A stretch of 64,000 nucleotides of DNA, taken from NCBI RefSeq assembly GCF_023206395.1, contig NZ_CP066149.1, forward strand, positions 3,038,001 to 3,102,000. The letters are read 5' to 3'. Each line of letters opens with the position of its first letter. Position 1 is the stretch's first letter. Position numbers and translations under genes: made by a program. The stretch is from Vibrio sp. ED004 (GTDB taxonomy: Bacteria; Pseudomonadota; Gammaproteobacteria; Enterobacterales; Vibrionaceae). Under the pieces are notes generated by a model. It did not search any database and was not told the origin of the DNA. It was given only the letters and a program-made list of their open reading frames with translations. Positions 46,345 to 55,506 of this stretch are shown here, one piece after another.

Positions 46345-46370
46345 AAAAATGGCCTCTATTAAGAGGCCAT
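46345..46370 (-). terminator. Terminator of the EAL-HDOD gene
   Basis: On the minus strand ATGGCCTCT / AGAGGCCAT stem with a T-run (plus-strand A-run 46345-46349); between the EAL-HDOD gene and the ychJ-like gene. Confidence 0.9.
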
Positions 46371-46449
46371 AAATGAATGCGTAGGAGTTTACCAAGAAAC
46401 GATCGCTCACCAAAGCTTAGTTTCTATTGAAGCGGTTATGAGAAGTGAA

Positions 46450-47667
46450 TTATCTCAATGCAGGTGACAGCAGCTCTTGTGCCCAAGTTGTTGCTTCATC
46501 GTAAGCTTGGCCTAGTTGCGCCTCGCTGAGCTTGAGAAGTTTACGAATGCGCGTTGCTTCATCCCATCGAGCTTGCTCATAAGCAATAACCATAGCCAAA
46601 ATTGCACCTAACACGCCCTTGCGTTGGATAAGGGCCTGTTTAATCTCGTCGTCGATTGGCACTGAGTCCAGCACTTGCTTCAACGGTTGGTCAAACAGCG
46701 AATCCAGTAGTGAGAACATACCGGTCAAAAAGGCTTGTCCGGGCTCAACCTTCACATTCATTTTCTCGACTAAGAGCTCGCATTGACGTGCGCGTAATAC
46801 CGCTAAACCGTAGAGTGAATCTGGCTTATCTTCTTTCGCCGATGCGATCGCTACAAGTGAAACAAACTTACGCAGTTTCTGTTCGCCAAGGTAAATCAGA
46901 GCTTGGCGGAATGAACGAATGGTCGTTGCTGACCCGCCTGCCGAGTTCACGTAAGCGAGTAACTTATAAGACAAGGTTACATCAAGAGTGATCAAACGCT
47001 CTACTTCACTAAAGTCGATAGGATCGTTAGCGATCTCTTTCAACAGTTGAACAATGGTCAAAAACGCAGGGTTGAGCGCACGAGTTTGAATCATTTCCGG
47101 CTTACTAAAGAAGTAGCCTTGGAAGTAGGAGAAGCCAGCTTGGTTCGCTTCTTGATACTCGTCGTAAGTCTCCACCTTTTCTGCAAGGAACTTGATATTT
47201 AACCCTTTGAGCGAGTTCATGAACATCGAAGCTTTCGCAATAGAGATCAAACGGATATCAAACTTGATAATTGATACGTAAGGTAAGAAACGTTTCCAGG
47301 CTTTGCTTGGCACAAAGTCATCCAATGCGATGGTATAACCCGCATCGTAGATAGCTTTAATGGCTTCAAGTAGCTCGTCTGTTGGTTCGCAGTCTTCAAG
47401 AACCTCGACTACGAGGCTTTCTTTTGGAAATAGGGTAGGGACCAAGTTAATCAGGCTTGCATAAGGAAAGTTCACGAACCCCAGCTTATCACCCAGCGTA
47501 TTATAGTGGGTTGATAAAAAGTGGTCGGAAAGCAAACGGCTAGTAGCGAGCTCCGGTTCTACTTCAGGGAAAGTGTTCTTAGGACCATCCCTGAATAGCA
47601 ACTCGTAACCTATGGTTTTCTTATCTGTATCGAGTATTGGTTGACGCGCTACGTATGAATATTTCAA
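46450..47667 (-). CDS. EAL-HDOD signalling protein (YuxH/CdgJ type)
   Basis: 405 residues with an N-terminal EAL-like domain (about 1-200) and a HDOD domain (about 200-390, ITLDVTLSYKLLAYVNSAGG...IRQALIYLGEQKLRKF-like). The EAL core is degenerate: YELLFRDG replaces EAL, and ALDDFVPSKAW lacks the DDFGTG loop, although FQGYFFSKP is kept. It therefore may bind c-di-GMP or a partner without hydrolysing it. In vibrios related proteins affect motility and biofilm. It lies just downstream of lpxH on the same strand, 111 bp apart. Confidence 0.87.
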   Translation of the reverse strand: MKYSYVARQPILDTDKKTIGYELLFRDGPKNTFPEVEPELATSRLLSDHFLSTHYNTLGDKLGFVNFPYASLINLVPTLFPKESLVVEVLEDCEPTDELLEAIKAIYDAGYTIALDDFVPSKAWKRFLPYVSIIKFDIRLISIAKASMFMNSLKGLNIKFLAEKVETYDEYQEANQAGFSYFQGYFFSKPEMIQTRALNPAFLTIVQLLKEIANDPIDFSEVERLITLDVTLSYKLLAYVNSAGGSATTIRSFRQALIYLGEQKLRKFVSLVAIASAKEDKPDSLYGLAVLRARQCELLVEKMNVKVEPGQAFLTGMFSLLDSLFDQPLKQVLDSVPIDDEIKQALIQRKGVLGAILAMVIAYEQARWDEATRIRKLLKLSEAQLGQAYDEATTWAQELLSPALR

Positions 47668-47778
47668 CTTGGTACTGTGTTCGGTTTATTTCTGATAGAG
47701 AGATAATAGCTAATTCAGTGGAAATTACCATACACAATCTAAGAAAGTCTGACCGACAATAATAATCAAAGTGAAAGT

Positions 47779-48525
47779 TTAAGACTGATGTTGAAAGCTA
47801 TTGCTAAACTCTCGATTCTGTAGTTCAAAACTTTGCGGAGTGAACACCAGCACTGAGCCTTGCGTATACCAATCGCCAAGTACGACACGGGTTTTAGTGC
47901 AATTGTTAGCATCAAAAGTGTGAATGTCAGGACGGTGAGTATGGCCGTGGATCATTAGATCAACGTTGTTTCGTTCCATCATATCTTCGACTTCTTGTTG
48001 TGTCACATCCATGATGTCGAGAGACTTAGTCTGCTTGTCATCTTTGATATCAGATTGAACCTTCGAGACGATCTTCTTCTTGATGAAAAATGGAATTCTG
48101 TTGAAGACCCATTGCAGCCATGGTTGATGCACTTTTTCTCGGAAGGCGAGATACTTTACATCTTCGGTGCATAGGGTATCACCATGCAACACAACCGCTT
48201 TTTGGCCGTAGATATCGATGGTCGATACTTCGTCTAGGAGCTTCACGCCCGTTTGCTTGGCAAATTTCTTGCCGACAAGGAAATCACGGTTACCTTGAGT
48301 GAAGTAGCAAGGTACGCCTGTTTTCACCAAATCAATAAACGCTTGGCGAATAGAGGTCGCGAACTCACTCTTATCGTCGTCACCAATCCAGAATTCGAAA
48401 AGGTCGCCTAACACATAAAGTGCATCCGCTTCTACGGCTTCATTCTTCATGAAGGTCAGGAAGCAGTCAGTGATATCTTGTCGCGACGGAGCAAGGTGAA
48501 GGTCTGATATAAAATATGTTTTCAT
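47779..48525 (-). CDS. lpxH: UDP-2,3-diacylglucosamine diphosphatase
   Basis: Manganese-dependent calcineurin-like enzyme of lipid A synthesis, cleaving UDP-2,3-diacylglucosamine to lipid X at the inner membrane. 248 residues. Metal motifs: FISDLHL near 5-11, [12 protein letters not shown] near 40-51, GNRDFLVG near 79-86, HGDTL near 114, and HGHTHRPD near 195-202. There is no ribosome site: a terminator-type hairpin ends six bases before the ATG. Confidence 0.95.
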   Translation of the reverse strand: MKTYFISDLHLAPSRQDITDCFLTFMKNEAVEADALYVLGDLFEFWIGDDDKSEFATSIRQAFIDLVKTGVPCYFTQGNRDFLVGKKFAKQTGVKLLDEVSTIDIYGQKAVVLHGDTLCTEDVKYLAFREKVHQPWLQWVFNRIPFFIKKKIVSKVQSDIKDDKQTKSLDIMDVTQQEVEDMMERNNVDLMIHGHTHRPDIHTFDANNCTKTRVVLGDWYTQGSVLVFTPQSFELQNREFSNSFQHQS

Positions 48526-48531
48526 AGGTCT

Positions 48532-48555
48532 AAAAAAAGGGAGCGATTCGCTCCC
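48532..48555 (-). terminator. Terminator directly before the lpxH start
   Basis: On the minus strand GGGAGCG-AAT-CGCTCCC followed by seven T. The T-run is six bases upstream of the lpxH ATG. It should stop transcripts from ppiB, or regulate lpxH. Confidence 0.85.
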
Positions 48556-48592
48556 TATATCCTGATTTTATCGGCTCATCAATTATTAATAC

Positions 48593-48859
48593 TAGGGCGT
48601 GTTGACCTTTGGCGGTTAAATTTTGTTCGAGATAAAAGCGTTTTAATCGAGGCGAGGGATAGGAAGCCTAGTCATTCTAAGCAAATTTCCCTCAACAAAG
48701 AGTAAAACGCTTTTAGCCGAACCCTTTGGGCAGCGTTTGCTGGTTATTTCTACTGCGTTATCGGCTTCTTATGTAGGCTAGCTACACATCAAAGCCTCTG
48801 CCTTGTATAAATCCCCAGCAACTCGCTGCAAAAATCAGCTCAAAAGGTCAATACGCCCT
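48593..48859. mobile_element. MITE-like element with 18-bp inverted ends
   Basis: 267 bp between TAGGGCGTGTTGACCTTT (48593-48610) and AAAGGTCAATACGCCCTA (48842-48859), which match as inverted repeats at 17 of 18 positions. No coding capacity. It lies 16 bp after the ppiB stop. Elements with these ends recur in vibrios and relatives as far as I recall; only one copy is present here. Mobilisation by a transposase elsewhere is inferred. Confidence 0.7.
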
Positions 48860-48875
48860 AATCGAAAGCAAGTAA

Positions 48876-49370
48876 TTAAGCTTCGATTGTAGTACCAGTG
48901 ATGATCACTTCTTCTAGAGGTACATCTTGGTGCATACCCATAGAACCAGTGCTAACACCTTTGATCTTGTTGACGATGTCCATGCCTTCAACAACTTCTG
49001 CGAATACACAGTAGCCCCAACCGTCTAGGCTTTCGCTACGGAAGTTTAGGAAAGAGTTGTCGTTAACGTTGATGAAGAACTGAGAGCTCGCTGAATGCGG
49101 TTCCATAGTACGAGCCATTGCTAGCGTACCAACTTTGTTCGCAAGACCGTTGTTTGCTTCGTTCTTGATAGTTGCACGAGTTGCCTTTTCTTTAAGGCCA
49201 GAAGTCATGCCGCCGCCTTGAATCATGAAACCATCGATAACACGGTGGAATAGTGTGTTGTCGTAGAAACCGTCACGGCAATACTGTAGGAAGTTTGCGC
49301 TTGTTTCTGGTGCTTTTTCTTCGTTTAGTTGAACTTTGATGTCACCAAAATTTGTGTGAAGGATGATCAT
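48876..49370 (-). CDS. ppiB: Peptidyl-prolyl cis-trans isomerase B (cyclophilin, cytoplasmic)
   Basis: 164 residues without a signal peptide. Cyclophilin fold: [49 protein letters not shown] with the catalytic Arg, [20 protein letters not shown], and [16 protein letters not shown]. The start is preceded by AAGGTAACA. Divergent from cysS, as in E. coli and other vibrios. Confidence 0.96.
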   Translation of the reverse strand: MIILHTNFGDIKVQLNEEKAPETSANFLQYCRDGFYDNTLFHRVIDGFMIQGGGMTSGLKEKATRATIKNEANNGLANKVGTLAMARTMEPHSASSQFFINVNDNSFLNFRSESLDGWGYCVFAEVVEGMDIVNKIKGVSTGSMGMHQDVPLEEVIITGTTIEA

Positions 49371-49560
49371 GATTGTTACCTTACTGTCTTTTTAATATGA
49401 AGTTCGAATTCTAGCGCATGTTAGCGGACTTTCAAATCATCAAATCATTCACTTAACTCAGATGTTTAAAGTAATTCCTGCTTTTGGGGATTACCTATTA
49501 AGGTATGACTTGTTATACTGCGAGCTTATTTTTGATTAATCCATAAAATAGATAGAGATC

Positions 49561-50946
49561 ATGCTGAAGATATATAACACGCTCACAAGACAGAAAGAGG
49601 AATTCAAACCAATTACAGCTGGCAAAGTCGGCATGTATGTCTGTGGGGTAACCATATACGATCTCTGTCACATTGGTCATGGTCGTACGTTCGTTTCTTT
49701 CGACGTAGTAACTCGCTACCTTCGTTACCTTGGTTACGATTTGAACTTCGTTCGTAACATCACAGATATCGATGACAAAATCATCAAGCGTGCTAACGAA
49801 AACGGCGAGTCTTGTGACTCTCTGACTGAGCGTCTAATCGGCGAAATGCACGCTGATTTCGATGCTTTGAACATGAAGCGTCCAGACGTAGAACCTCGTG
49901 CAACCGAATTCATCACTGAAATCATCGAACTTGTTGAAAAGCTGATTGAACGCGGCTACGCATATGTTGCAAGTAACGGCGACGTAATGTTCGAAGTTAA
50001 GAAGTTCGAAGAATACGGTAAGCTTTCTAAGCAAGACCTTGATCAGCTTCAAGCTGGCGCTCGTGTTGACGTAGAGTCTGCAAAACGTAGCCCGCTAGAT
50101 TTCGTTGTTTGGAAGATGTCTAAGCCAGGTGAACCAACATGGGAATCACCATGGGGTCCAGGTCGTCCAGGCTGGCACATTGAATGTTCAGCAATGAACT
50201 CGTCTATTCTAGGTAACCACTTCGATATCCACGGTGGCGGCTCAGATCTACAATTCCCACACCACGAGAACGAAATCGCGCAATCTTGCTGTGCGCATGG
50301 TACTGACTATGTAAACACATGGATGCACAGTGGCATGGTGATGGTAGACAGAGAAAAAATGTCTAAGTCACTAGGTAACTTTTTCACCATCCGTGATGTG
50401 CTAGCACACTACGATGCTGAAACCGTGCGTTACTTCTTGATGTCTGGTCACTACCGTAGCCAACTGAACTACAGTGAAGATAACCTAAACCAAGCTCGCG
50501 CATCGCTAGAGCGTCTATACACGTCACTTCGTGGCCTAGACCTTACTGCAGCTCCTGCCGGTGGCGAAGAGTACGTAACTCGCTTCTCTACTGCGATGAA
50601 CGACGACTTCAATACGCCTGAAGCTTACTCTGTACTGTTTGAAATGGCGCGTGAAATCAACCGTATCAAGCCTGAGAGCATTGAAAAAGCAAGCGGACTG
50701 GGTGCATTGATGCGTGAACTAGCAGACATCATCGGTATTCTTCACCAAGAACCAGAAGCCTTCCTACAAGGCGATGCGGCTGGTAACGATGACGAAGTGG
50801 CTGAAATCGAAGCGTTGATCAAACTGCGTAACGATTCTCGTGCTTCTAAGGATTGGGCAAATGCCGACCTTGCACGTGACAAGCTCAACGAGTTGGGCAT
50901 CGTTCTAGAAGATGGCCCAGAAGGCACGACTTGGCGTCGTAAGTAA
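49561..50946 (+). CDS. cysS: Cysteinyl-tRNA synthetase
   Basis: Class I synthetase. 461 residues. Zinc-binding Cys in [23 protein letters not shown] with the HIGH motif (about 27-40), zinc ligands in WHIECSAM and HHENEIAQS, and the KMSKS loop in [12 protein letters not shown] (about 264-275). The DALR-type C-terminal domain follows, ending in the tRNA-binding [20 protein letters not shown]. Own terminator downstream. Confidence 0.98.
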   Translation: MLKIYNTLTRQKEEFKPITAGKVGMYVCGVTIYDLCHIGHGRTFVSFDVVTRYLRYLGYDLNFVRNITDIDDKIIKRANENGESCDSLTERLIGEMHADFDALNMKRPDVEPRATEFITEIIELVEKLIERGYAYVASNGDVMFEVKKFEEYGKLSKQDLDQLQAGARVDVESAKRSPLDFVVWKMSKPGEPTWESPWGPGRPGWHIECSAMNSSILGNHFDIHGGGSDLQFPHHENEIAQSCCAHGTDYVNTWMHSGMVMVDREKMSKSLGNFFTIRDVLAHYDAETVRYFLMSGHYRSQLNYSEDNLNQARASLERLYTSLRGLDLTAAPAGGEEYVTRFSTAMNDDFNTPEAYSVLFEMAREINRIKPESIEKASGLGALMRELADIIGILHQEPEAFLQGDAAGNDDEVAEIEALIKLRNDSRASKDWANADLARDKLNELGIVLEDGPEGTTWRRK

Positions 50947-50953
50947 ATCTTAT

Positions 50954-50982
50954 AAAAAGGGCTGATTTTCAGCCCTTTTTTC
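50954..50982 (+). terminator. Terminator of cysS
   Basis: AAAAAGGGCTG-ATTTT-CAGCCCTTTTT, perfect stem with T-run. Confidence 0.93.
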
Positions 50983-51042
50983 TAGCAAAAATTCTCTAAT
51001 TTCACCTTTTCATATTCAATTTTATTTAACAGGAATATTTCT

Positions 51043-51621
51043 GTGGCTCAGATGTATTTTTACTACTCGGCAATGAATGCGGGTAAATCAACAACGCTTC
51101 TTCAATCGTCATTCAACTACCAAGAACGCGGTATGACGCCAGTGATCTTCACGGCTGCATTGGATGATCGCTATGGTATCGGTAAAGTAAGCTCTCGAAT
51201 TGGTCTGCAATCTGAAGCGCAACTATTTAAAAATGACACCAACATGTTTGATGCGATCAAAAAGCTAAACGACGAAGAGAAGCGTCATTGTGTTTTGATT
51301 GATGAGTGTCAGTTCTTATCGAAAGAGCAAGTTTACCAACTAACAGAAGTAGTGGATAAGCTGCATATCCCTGTACTGTGTTACGGTTTACGTACTGACT
51401 TCTTGGGTGAACTGTTTGAAGGCAGCCGTTACTTGTTGTCTTGGGCCGATAAACTAGTTGAGCTCAAAACGATTTGTCACTGCGGTCGCAAAGCGAACAT
51501 GGTGATTCGTACTGATGAGCACGGTGTTGCGATTGCTGAAGGTGACCAAGTTGCCATTGGTGGTAACGACAAATATGTGTCTGTTTGCCGCTTACACTAT
51601 AAAGAAGCGCTTGGTAAATAA
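51043..51621 (+). CDS. tdk: Thymidine kinase
   Basis: Salvage kinase for thymidine, type II. 192 residues from GTG 51043, with AGGA upstream. P-loop [15 protein letters not shown] (about 6-20), Walker B with catalytic Glu in [14 protein letters not shown] (about 85-98), lid loop [14 protein letters not shown], and zinc ligands in [11 protein letters not shown] and SVCRLHY. Own terminator. Confidence 0.96.
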   Translation: MAQMYFYYSAMNAGKSTTLLQSSFNYQERGMTPVIFTAALDDRYGIGKVSSRIGLQSEAQLFKNDTNMFDAIKKLNDEEKRHCVLIDECQFLSKEQVYQLTEVVDKLHIPVLCYGLRTDFLGELFEGSRYLLSWADKLVELKTICHCGRKANMVIRTDEHGVAIAEGDQVAIGGNDKYVSVCRLHYKEALGK

Positions 51622-51671
51622 AGGCTTCTTAATACTTCGGCAATAGCTGAAATGCAAAGCAAAAGAATAAG

Positions 51672-51698
51672 AAACGGTGGCCAAGTGCCACCGTTTTT
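51672..51698 (+). terminator. Terminator of tdk
   Basis: AAACGGTGGC / GCCACCGTTT stem with T-run; 50 bp after the stop. Confidence 0.92.
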
Positions 51699-51721
51699 GT
51701 TTTCTTATCATTCATCGCTAT

Positions 51722-52387
51722 TTATTCGAAGCCGAGCTTCTTAATCGTTAAATAGGCGTGATCAACGTCCTCGGAAATCGGCATTTCGATCTGGAAGCCT
51801 TGAGCAGGGTAGGACTTGATGCGCTCAAAATCGGCAACCAACGCGCCTAGAACCATATCCAACGGCAACTCTTCATTAAAGTAATCGACCCAATCTTGCC
51901 ACTTTGATGTCACGGTGATTTCTGTCGCCGCTTCAGGCCACTGTTTACTGAAGGTCGCGTAAGTACGTTTCTCCATAAAAGGCTTCTGCACTAGGGTTAG
52001 CCTTTTGGGAGATAACCCTCGCTCCGTCAGCAACTCGTGTGTGAAGCGGACATTCTCTCCAGTATTGGTTGCGTGTTTCTCTATGATAATGTCTGAATCT
52101 GGCACGCCACAGTCGCGGGCAATAGCAGCGAAGGTTTCCGCTTCTGAGCGTTCAAAGCTGCCTTCGGTAAAGCGTCCGACACCACCAGAAAAAACGATGT
52201 ATGGCGCAATCTTTTGGTGATAGAGCTCGGCTGCGTATTCAGCAACACGAGTATCGTTGCTGCACAACACAAAAATACAGTCTGAGGGTGCAACCTTGTG
52301 ACCCATAGACATGAAGTTCCAAAGGGTGTCGATCGCGCGGTGCAGTTTAATGTTGGGCTCTTTGTTAGCTAAAGATTGTTCAGTCAT
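51722..52387 (-). CDS. DUF218 (YdcF/SanA-like) family protein
   Basis: 221 residues, cytoplasmic (no signal peptide or membrane helix). DUF218 features: DCIFVLCSNDTRVAEYAAELY, PYIVFSGGVGRF, SEAETFAAIARDCGVPDSDIIIEKHATNTGENVRFTHELL (by ends SEAETFAA and ATNTGENV), and LVQKPFMEKRTYATF. YdcF of E. coli binds SAM; the reaction is unknown. It overlaps the preceding dehydrogenase-like gene by 8 bp, so the two are co-translated. Confidence 0.87.
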   Translation of the reverse strand: MTEQSLANKEPNIKLHRAIDTLWNFMSMGHKVAPSDCIFVLCSNDTRVAEYAAELYHQKIAPYIVFSGGVGRFTEGSFERSEAETFAAIARDCGVPDSDIIIEKHATNTGENVRFTHELLTERGLSPKRLTLVQKPFMEKRTYATFSKQWPEAATEITVTSKWQDWVDYFNEELPLDMVLGALVADFERIKSYPAQGFQIEMPISEDVDHAYLTIKKLGFE

Positions 52388-53234
52388 GCAGTGCGTCCAA
52401 TGTGGATTCGAATTTAAACGAATAACCTAAGTCGAGAATCTTTTTCGACGAGATCAGCTTGTCTGGAGTATCAACAACTGGTGGTAGAGGCTCGCTGCTA
52501 TTAGCACTTTTTAGTGCCGCGGCATAAAACTCCGCCTTGCTCACGGTGTTTGGGGTAGTCACATTAACCACTTCATTGTGAAGCTGGTTAATAGCGAAGT
52601 CGACGGCGCCAATGGCATCATCAAGGTGAAGCATGTTAGCCGGAGCTTGAGTGCTCACTTGCTTCAATTTACTTGCAAACCGTGAAGGGTGACGACTTGG
52701 GCCAATCAAGCCACTAAAGCGCAGAATGGTGTAATCGATACCTGAATCTATCACCAATTGTTCACCTTGCAGCATGACGCGTGCGTTATCGGAAAATGAA
52801 GATGCGTGCTCTTTATCTGAGGTGGAGAGGAGAAGTGAGGCGTCTTGCTCATTTAATACACCGGGTTTAGTCGGATAAACCGTGGTCGAACTAACCATAA
52901 TGAGCTTCCTAACGTTCGCCTTCTGACAAGCACTGGTTAGTTGCTGCCAGTAATCGGCATACTCTTGACCTGCACCTTTTCGAAAACCTGGTGGGAAACT
53001 GCCTATTACAATCTCGGCATTGTTTTCGAGTAATAGCGAATAGAGTTGTCCGATAGTTTGGTCAGCCTGTGATGCGTTAAAGCTGAATACCTCACAGGGA
53101 ATACGCTCATTACCGATAGTGTTTGCACCCGCTTGGGTCGTCTTGGTGACGACCACTCGGTTACCATGTCTCTCTAGATGCTCAGATAAAGGCGCGCCTA
53201 CCCATCCTGCACCGACAATAAATATAGAAGCCAT
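52380..53234 (-). CDS. NAD(P)-binding Rossmann/epimerase-like protein (YeeZ type)
   Basis: 284 residues. The N-terminal dinucleotide motif FIVGAGWVGAPLSEHL (about 4-19) and later VSSTTVYPTKPG, TILRFSGLIGPSRHP and MLHLDDAIGAVDFAI fit extended SDR-type sugar epimerases of the YeeZ group. The classical YxxxK catalytic pair is not evident, so a redox activity is uncertain. GGGAGGT precedes the start. It forms a two-gene unit with the DUF218 gene. Confidence 0.82.
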   Translation of the reverse strand: MASIFIVGAGWVGAPLSEHLERHGNRVVVTKTTQAGANTIGNERIPCEVFSFNASQADQTIGQLYSLLLENNAEIVIGSFPPGFRKGAGQEYADYWQQLTSACQKANVRKLIMVSSTTVYPTKPGVLNEQDASLLLSTSDKEHASSFSDNARVMLQGEQLVIDSGIDYTILRFSGLIGPSRHPSRFASKLKQVSTQAPANMLHLDDAIGAVDFAINQLHNEVVNVTTPNTVSKAEFYAAALKSANSSEPLPPVVDTPDKLISSKKILDLGYSFKFESTLDALHD

Positions 53235-53300
53235 CTGTACCTCCCAACTGCAAAGGACGAATTTACAATAAGCCTAACAAACCTTTGGCCAAAAATGAAA

Positions 53301-53331
53301 AAACTCCACGGCCGAAGCGAGTGGAGTTTTT
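53301..53331. terminator. Bidirectional terminator below the TIGR02647 gene
   Basis: AAACTCCAC / GTGGAGTTT stem flanked by A and T runs, 18 bp after the stop of the TIGR02647 gene. Confidence 0.88.
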
Positions 53332-53348
53332 ACTAGAACAATGAAGCT

Positions 53349-53579
53349 TTATTTAAGTACGCGAAGTAGTTTGTCTGCGCGCTCTGCCATTTCGATACCT
53401 TCATCTGTTAGGTAACCGCCGTCTGGCTGAGTACAAAGGTTCTTTTCGAATAGGCGCTTAACAGCGTCTTGAGTTTCTTGAGCAGCCTCTTGATGAACTT
53501 TAATGCCCGTAGCTGCGCTACTTACATCAAATTGAAGAAGGAGGTTTAAATCAGCAATATGTTCAGCGTTGTACTTCAT
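53349..53579 (-). CDS. TIGR02647-family small protein
   Basis: 76 residues. HIADLNLLLQFDVSSAATGIKVHQEAA, VKRLFEKNLCTQPDGGYLTDEG and AERADKLLRVL follow the pattern of the TIGR02647 family, found in vibrios and pseudomonads. The layout resembles a winged helix and the family is often called DNA-binding, but function has not been shown. AGG stands five bases before the ATG. Single gene with its own terminator. Confidence 0.85.
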   Translation of the reverse strand: MKYNAEHIADLNLLLQFDVSSAATGIKVHQEAAQETQDAVKRLFEKNLCTQPDGGYLTDEGIEMAERADKLLRVLK

Positions 53580-53839
53580 AATTAACCTATATATTCATAA
53601 CGTTCTCTACCTTCACCTTAGTGCGCATTCACAACTCAGGCAATAGCAAATAAATAGAATTGATAAGTGATACCAAATTGAATGATTAATCGACGTATGA
53701 TGGGTTTATTTTGGTTAGATTGGGTGATTTGCAGCCACTTAAATTGCGAATGATGTTTATTGCTAAGTGGTTGTAATATATTGTGGGACTGGAAATATAT
53801 TGCATTCAGCTAATATTGAATAAAAAAGGAAATGCATCA

Positions 53840-55144
53840 GTGAGAGCGAACAAAGTAGCATTAGTTATTAGTATGCTATTTGCTATCTCAGGTTGTCAAA
53901 GCACACCCTCAGAGCAGACAGACGCGAACCAAACCACGAACAACAATGAATCAACCGTAGAGGTCCGTTCTTTCCAGTCTGTCCAAAGCGTTTACTCCGA
54001 ATGGGAAGTTAAGCTTGAAGACCATGCTCAATTGTCTCTCTATGCACCAGAGAATTACAATGAATTGTTAGACGCATGGGACGATGCTGAAAGCATTTAT
54101 GCGGACTTACTGAAAGACGAATCTCGCCTGACTAAGAGCTACTCGATTTTTTCCAGCCTAACTTACGCTGAAGCTTTTGATGAAAAAATCGCCTTGATCA
54201 AATCGAACTATGATTCGATTTTAGCGCTTAAGAAAAAGGCTGACCGAGTATTAGCCGATTCGATTGTACAAATGGATTACCTTAAGTTTCTTGGCGCAGA
54301 CACCATGTTTACGTCGAGCTATAAAAGGTTGTATTCAGAATACAGCGAGCTATTCGAGTACGTGTTAGTCGACGAACTGGAAGATGCACAAGAAGCTCAA
54401 GTTGAATTCCTCAATAACGCTCGTTTGCTAGAAGTGAAAGTGGCACACAAGAAATACATTGAGCCTTTGAAGGATGAATTAGAGTTCTTAGAAGATGAAG
54501 ACTTTGATGACGTTGTTCCATTAACGTTTGCTAAGGCCGCTGCTCAAATCGCGCTGGCAGAAAACCAAGTGAAAGCAAGCCCACGTGAAAAGTCGATCAT
54601 TCAAGGTGCGGTTCAAGCGGCCGAGTTTGAATTGAACCACGTGCGCAGCGTCGCTCATGAAGTGAAAGTGCTGGCGAGCGTGAAAGGGGACAAGTTTGAG
54701 CAGTCGGTATTGAACGCTGAGAACCAGTTGCTGAGCATTTCACAAGTGGTGAATGATGAAGATTACCGTGACGTTGTGCTGCGCATTCAGTCTCAAAAGA
54801 TTGTAGAGAGTGTCAAAGCGTTAAAAAGCTCAGACATGACCTCTTTATTAAAGTCAGAGATCGAAACGTTGACTGAGCAATTAGCTAAGCTTGAAAGTGA
54901 AAACCAGCAACAAGCACAGCAATTGTCTGAAGCGACCAAACACAATCAGCTATTGGATGAGCAGGTGACTAAGAGTGATGCTCATATAAAAAGCTTGGAA
55001 GAGTTGGTGGATAGCTTGAAAAGCTTAGGTGGTAAGGTAGCGAATGAAAGCGATTCCGACCTTACGCCAACTAACGTTGAATCTAACCTCGAAGATGCGG
55101 CTTTAGATCAATCATCAGAAGAAGTGATTGAACCTTCGGTTTAG
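53840..55144 (+). CDS. Predicted lipoprotein with coiled coil
   Basis: 434 residues from GTG 53840 (AAGGA nine bases upstream). The signal peptide MRANKVALVISMLFAISGC ends in a lipobox, with Cys 19 as lipidated residue; an upstream ATG at 53783 would spoil it. The mature part is acidic and mostly helical, with repeats of Ala/Glu/Lys, a coiled coil near 350-400 (LKSEIETLTEQLAKLESENQQ by its ends LKSEIETL and KLESENQ) and an acidic tail. I do not recognise the family; a structural or scaffolding role in the envelope is possible. Asp follows neither position +2, so outer-membrane sorting is likely (residue +2 is Gln). Confidence 0.75.
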   Translation: MRANKVALVISMLFAISGCQSTPSEQTDANQTTNNNESTVEVRSFQSVQSVYSEWEVKLEDHAQLSLYAPENYNELLDAWDDAESIYADLLKDESRLTKSYSIFSSLTYAEAFDEKIALIKSNYDSILALKKKADRVLADSIVQMDYLKFLGADTMFTSSYKRLYSEYSELFEYVLVDELEDAQEAQVEFLNNARLLEVKVAHKKYIEPLKDELEFLEDEDFDDVVPLTFAKAAAQIALAENQVKASPREKSIIQGAVQAAEFELNHVRSVAHEVKVLASVKGDKFEQSVLNAENQLLSISQVVNDEDYRDVVLRIQSQKIVESVKALKSSDMTSLLKSEIETLTEQLAKLESENQQQAQQLSEATKHNQLLDEQVTKSDAHIKSLEELVDSLKSLGGKVANESDSDLTPTNVESNLEDAALDQSSEEVIEPSV

Positions 55145-55175
55145 CATAACCAATGTCTTTATTTGTGACTGACTT

Positions 55176-55199
55176 AAAAGCGCCTCAGGGCGCTTTTTT
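55176..55199 (+). terminator. Terminator of the lipoprotein gene
   Basis: AAAAGCGCC-TCAG-GGCGCTTTT plus T-run. Confidence 0.92.
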
Positions 55200-55207
55200 A
55201 CGTTCTG

Positions 55208-55221
55208 TTGATCTATGTCAA
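55208..55221. promoter_or_regulatory. FNR-like box upstream of focA
   Basis: TTGAT-CTAT-GTCAA matches the FNR consensus TTGAT-N4-ATCAA at nine of ten positions. It is 286 bp before the focA start, so a promoter close to it would give a long leader; the rest of the region to 55506 shows no other feature. Confidence 0.55.
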
Positions 55222-55506
55222 AATCTGAAAATAAAAGCCCTCAAAACACGTCTATAGTGTACGTCATTCTTTTGGTTTTAACGTAACTTGTTGATATTTA
55301 TAGATGTGTTGTTTTTATCGTTGGTAAGTTTTCATTCATCAAACTTTTCTTTTTACTACTAAAGTCGTAAGAAATTTCAATATCATTGGAGGTTTGGCGT
55401 TTTCTTGGTTGTTGAAGGAAATTCGAGCATAAAATAGCTCTTGAATTAAGAAATGAAAGAGAGGATTATCGCGCTCCCGACGACATGTTTCAAAATGTAA
55501 ATCATC

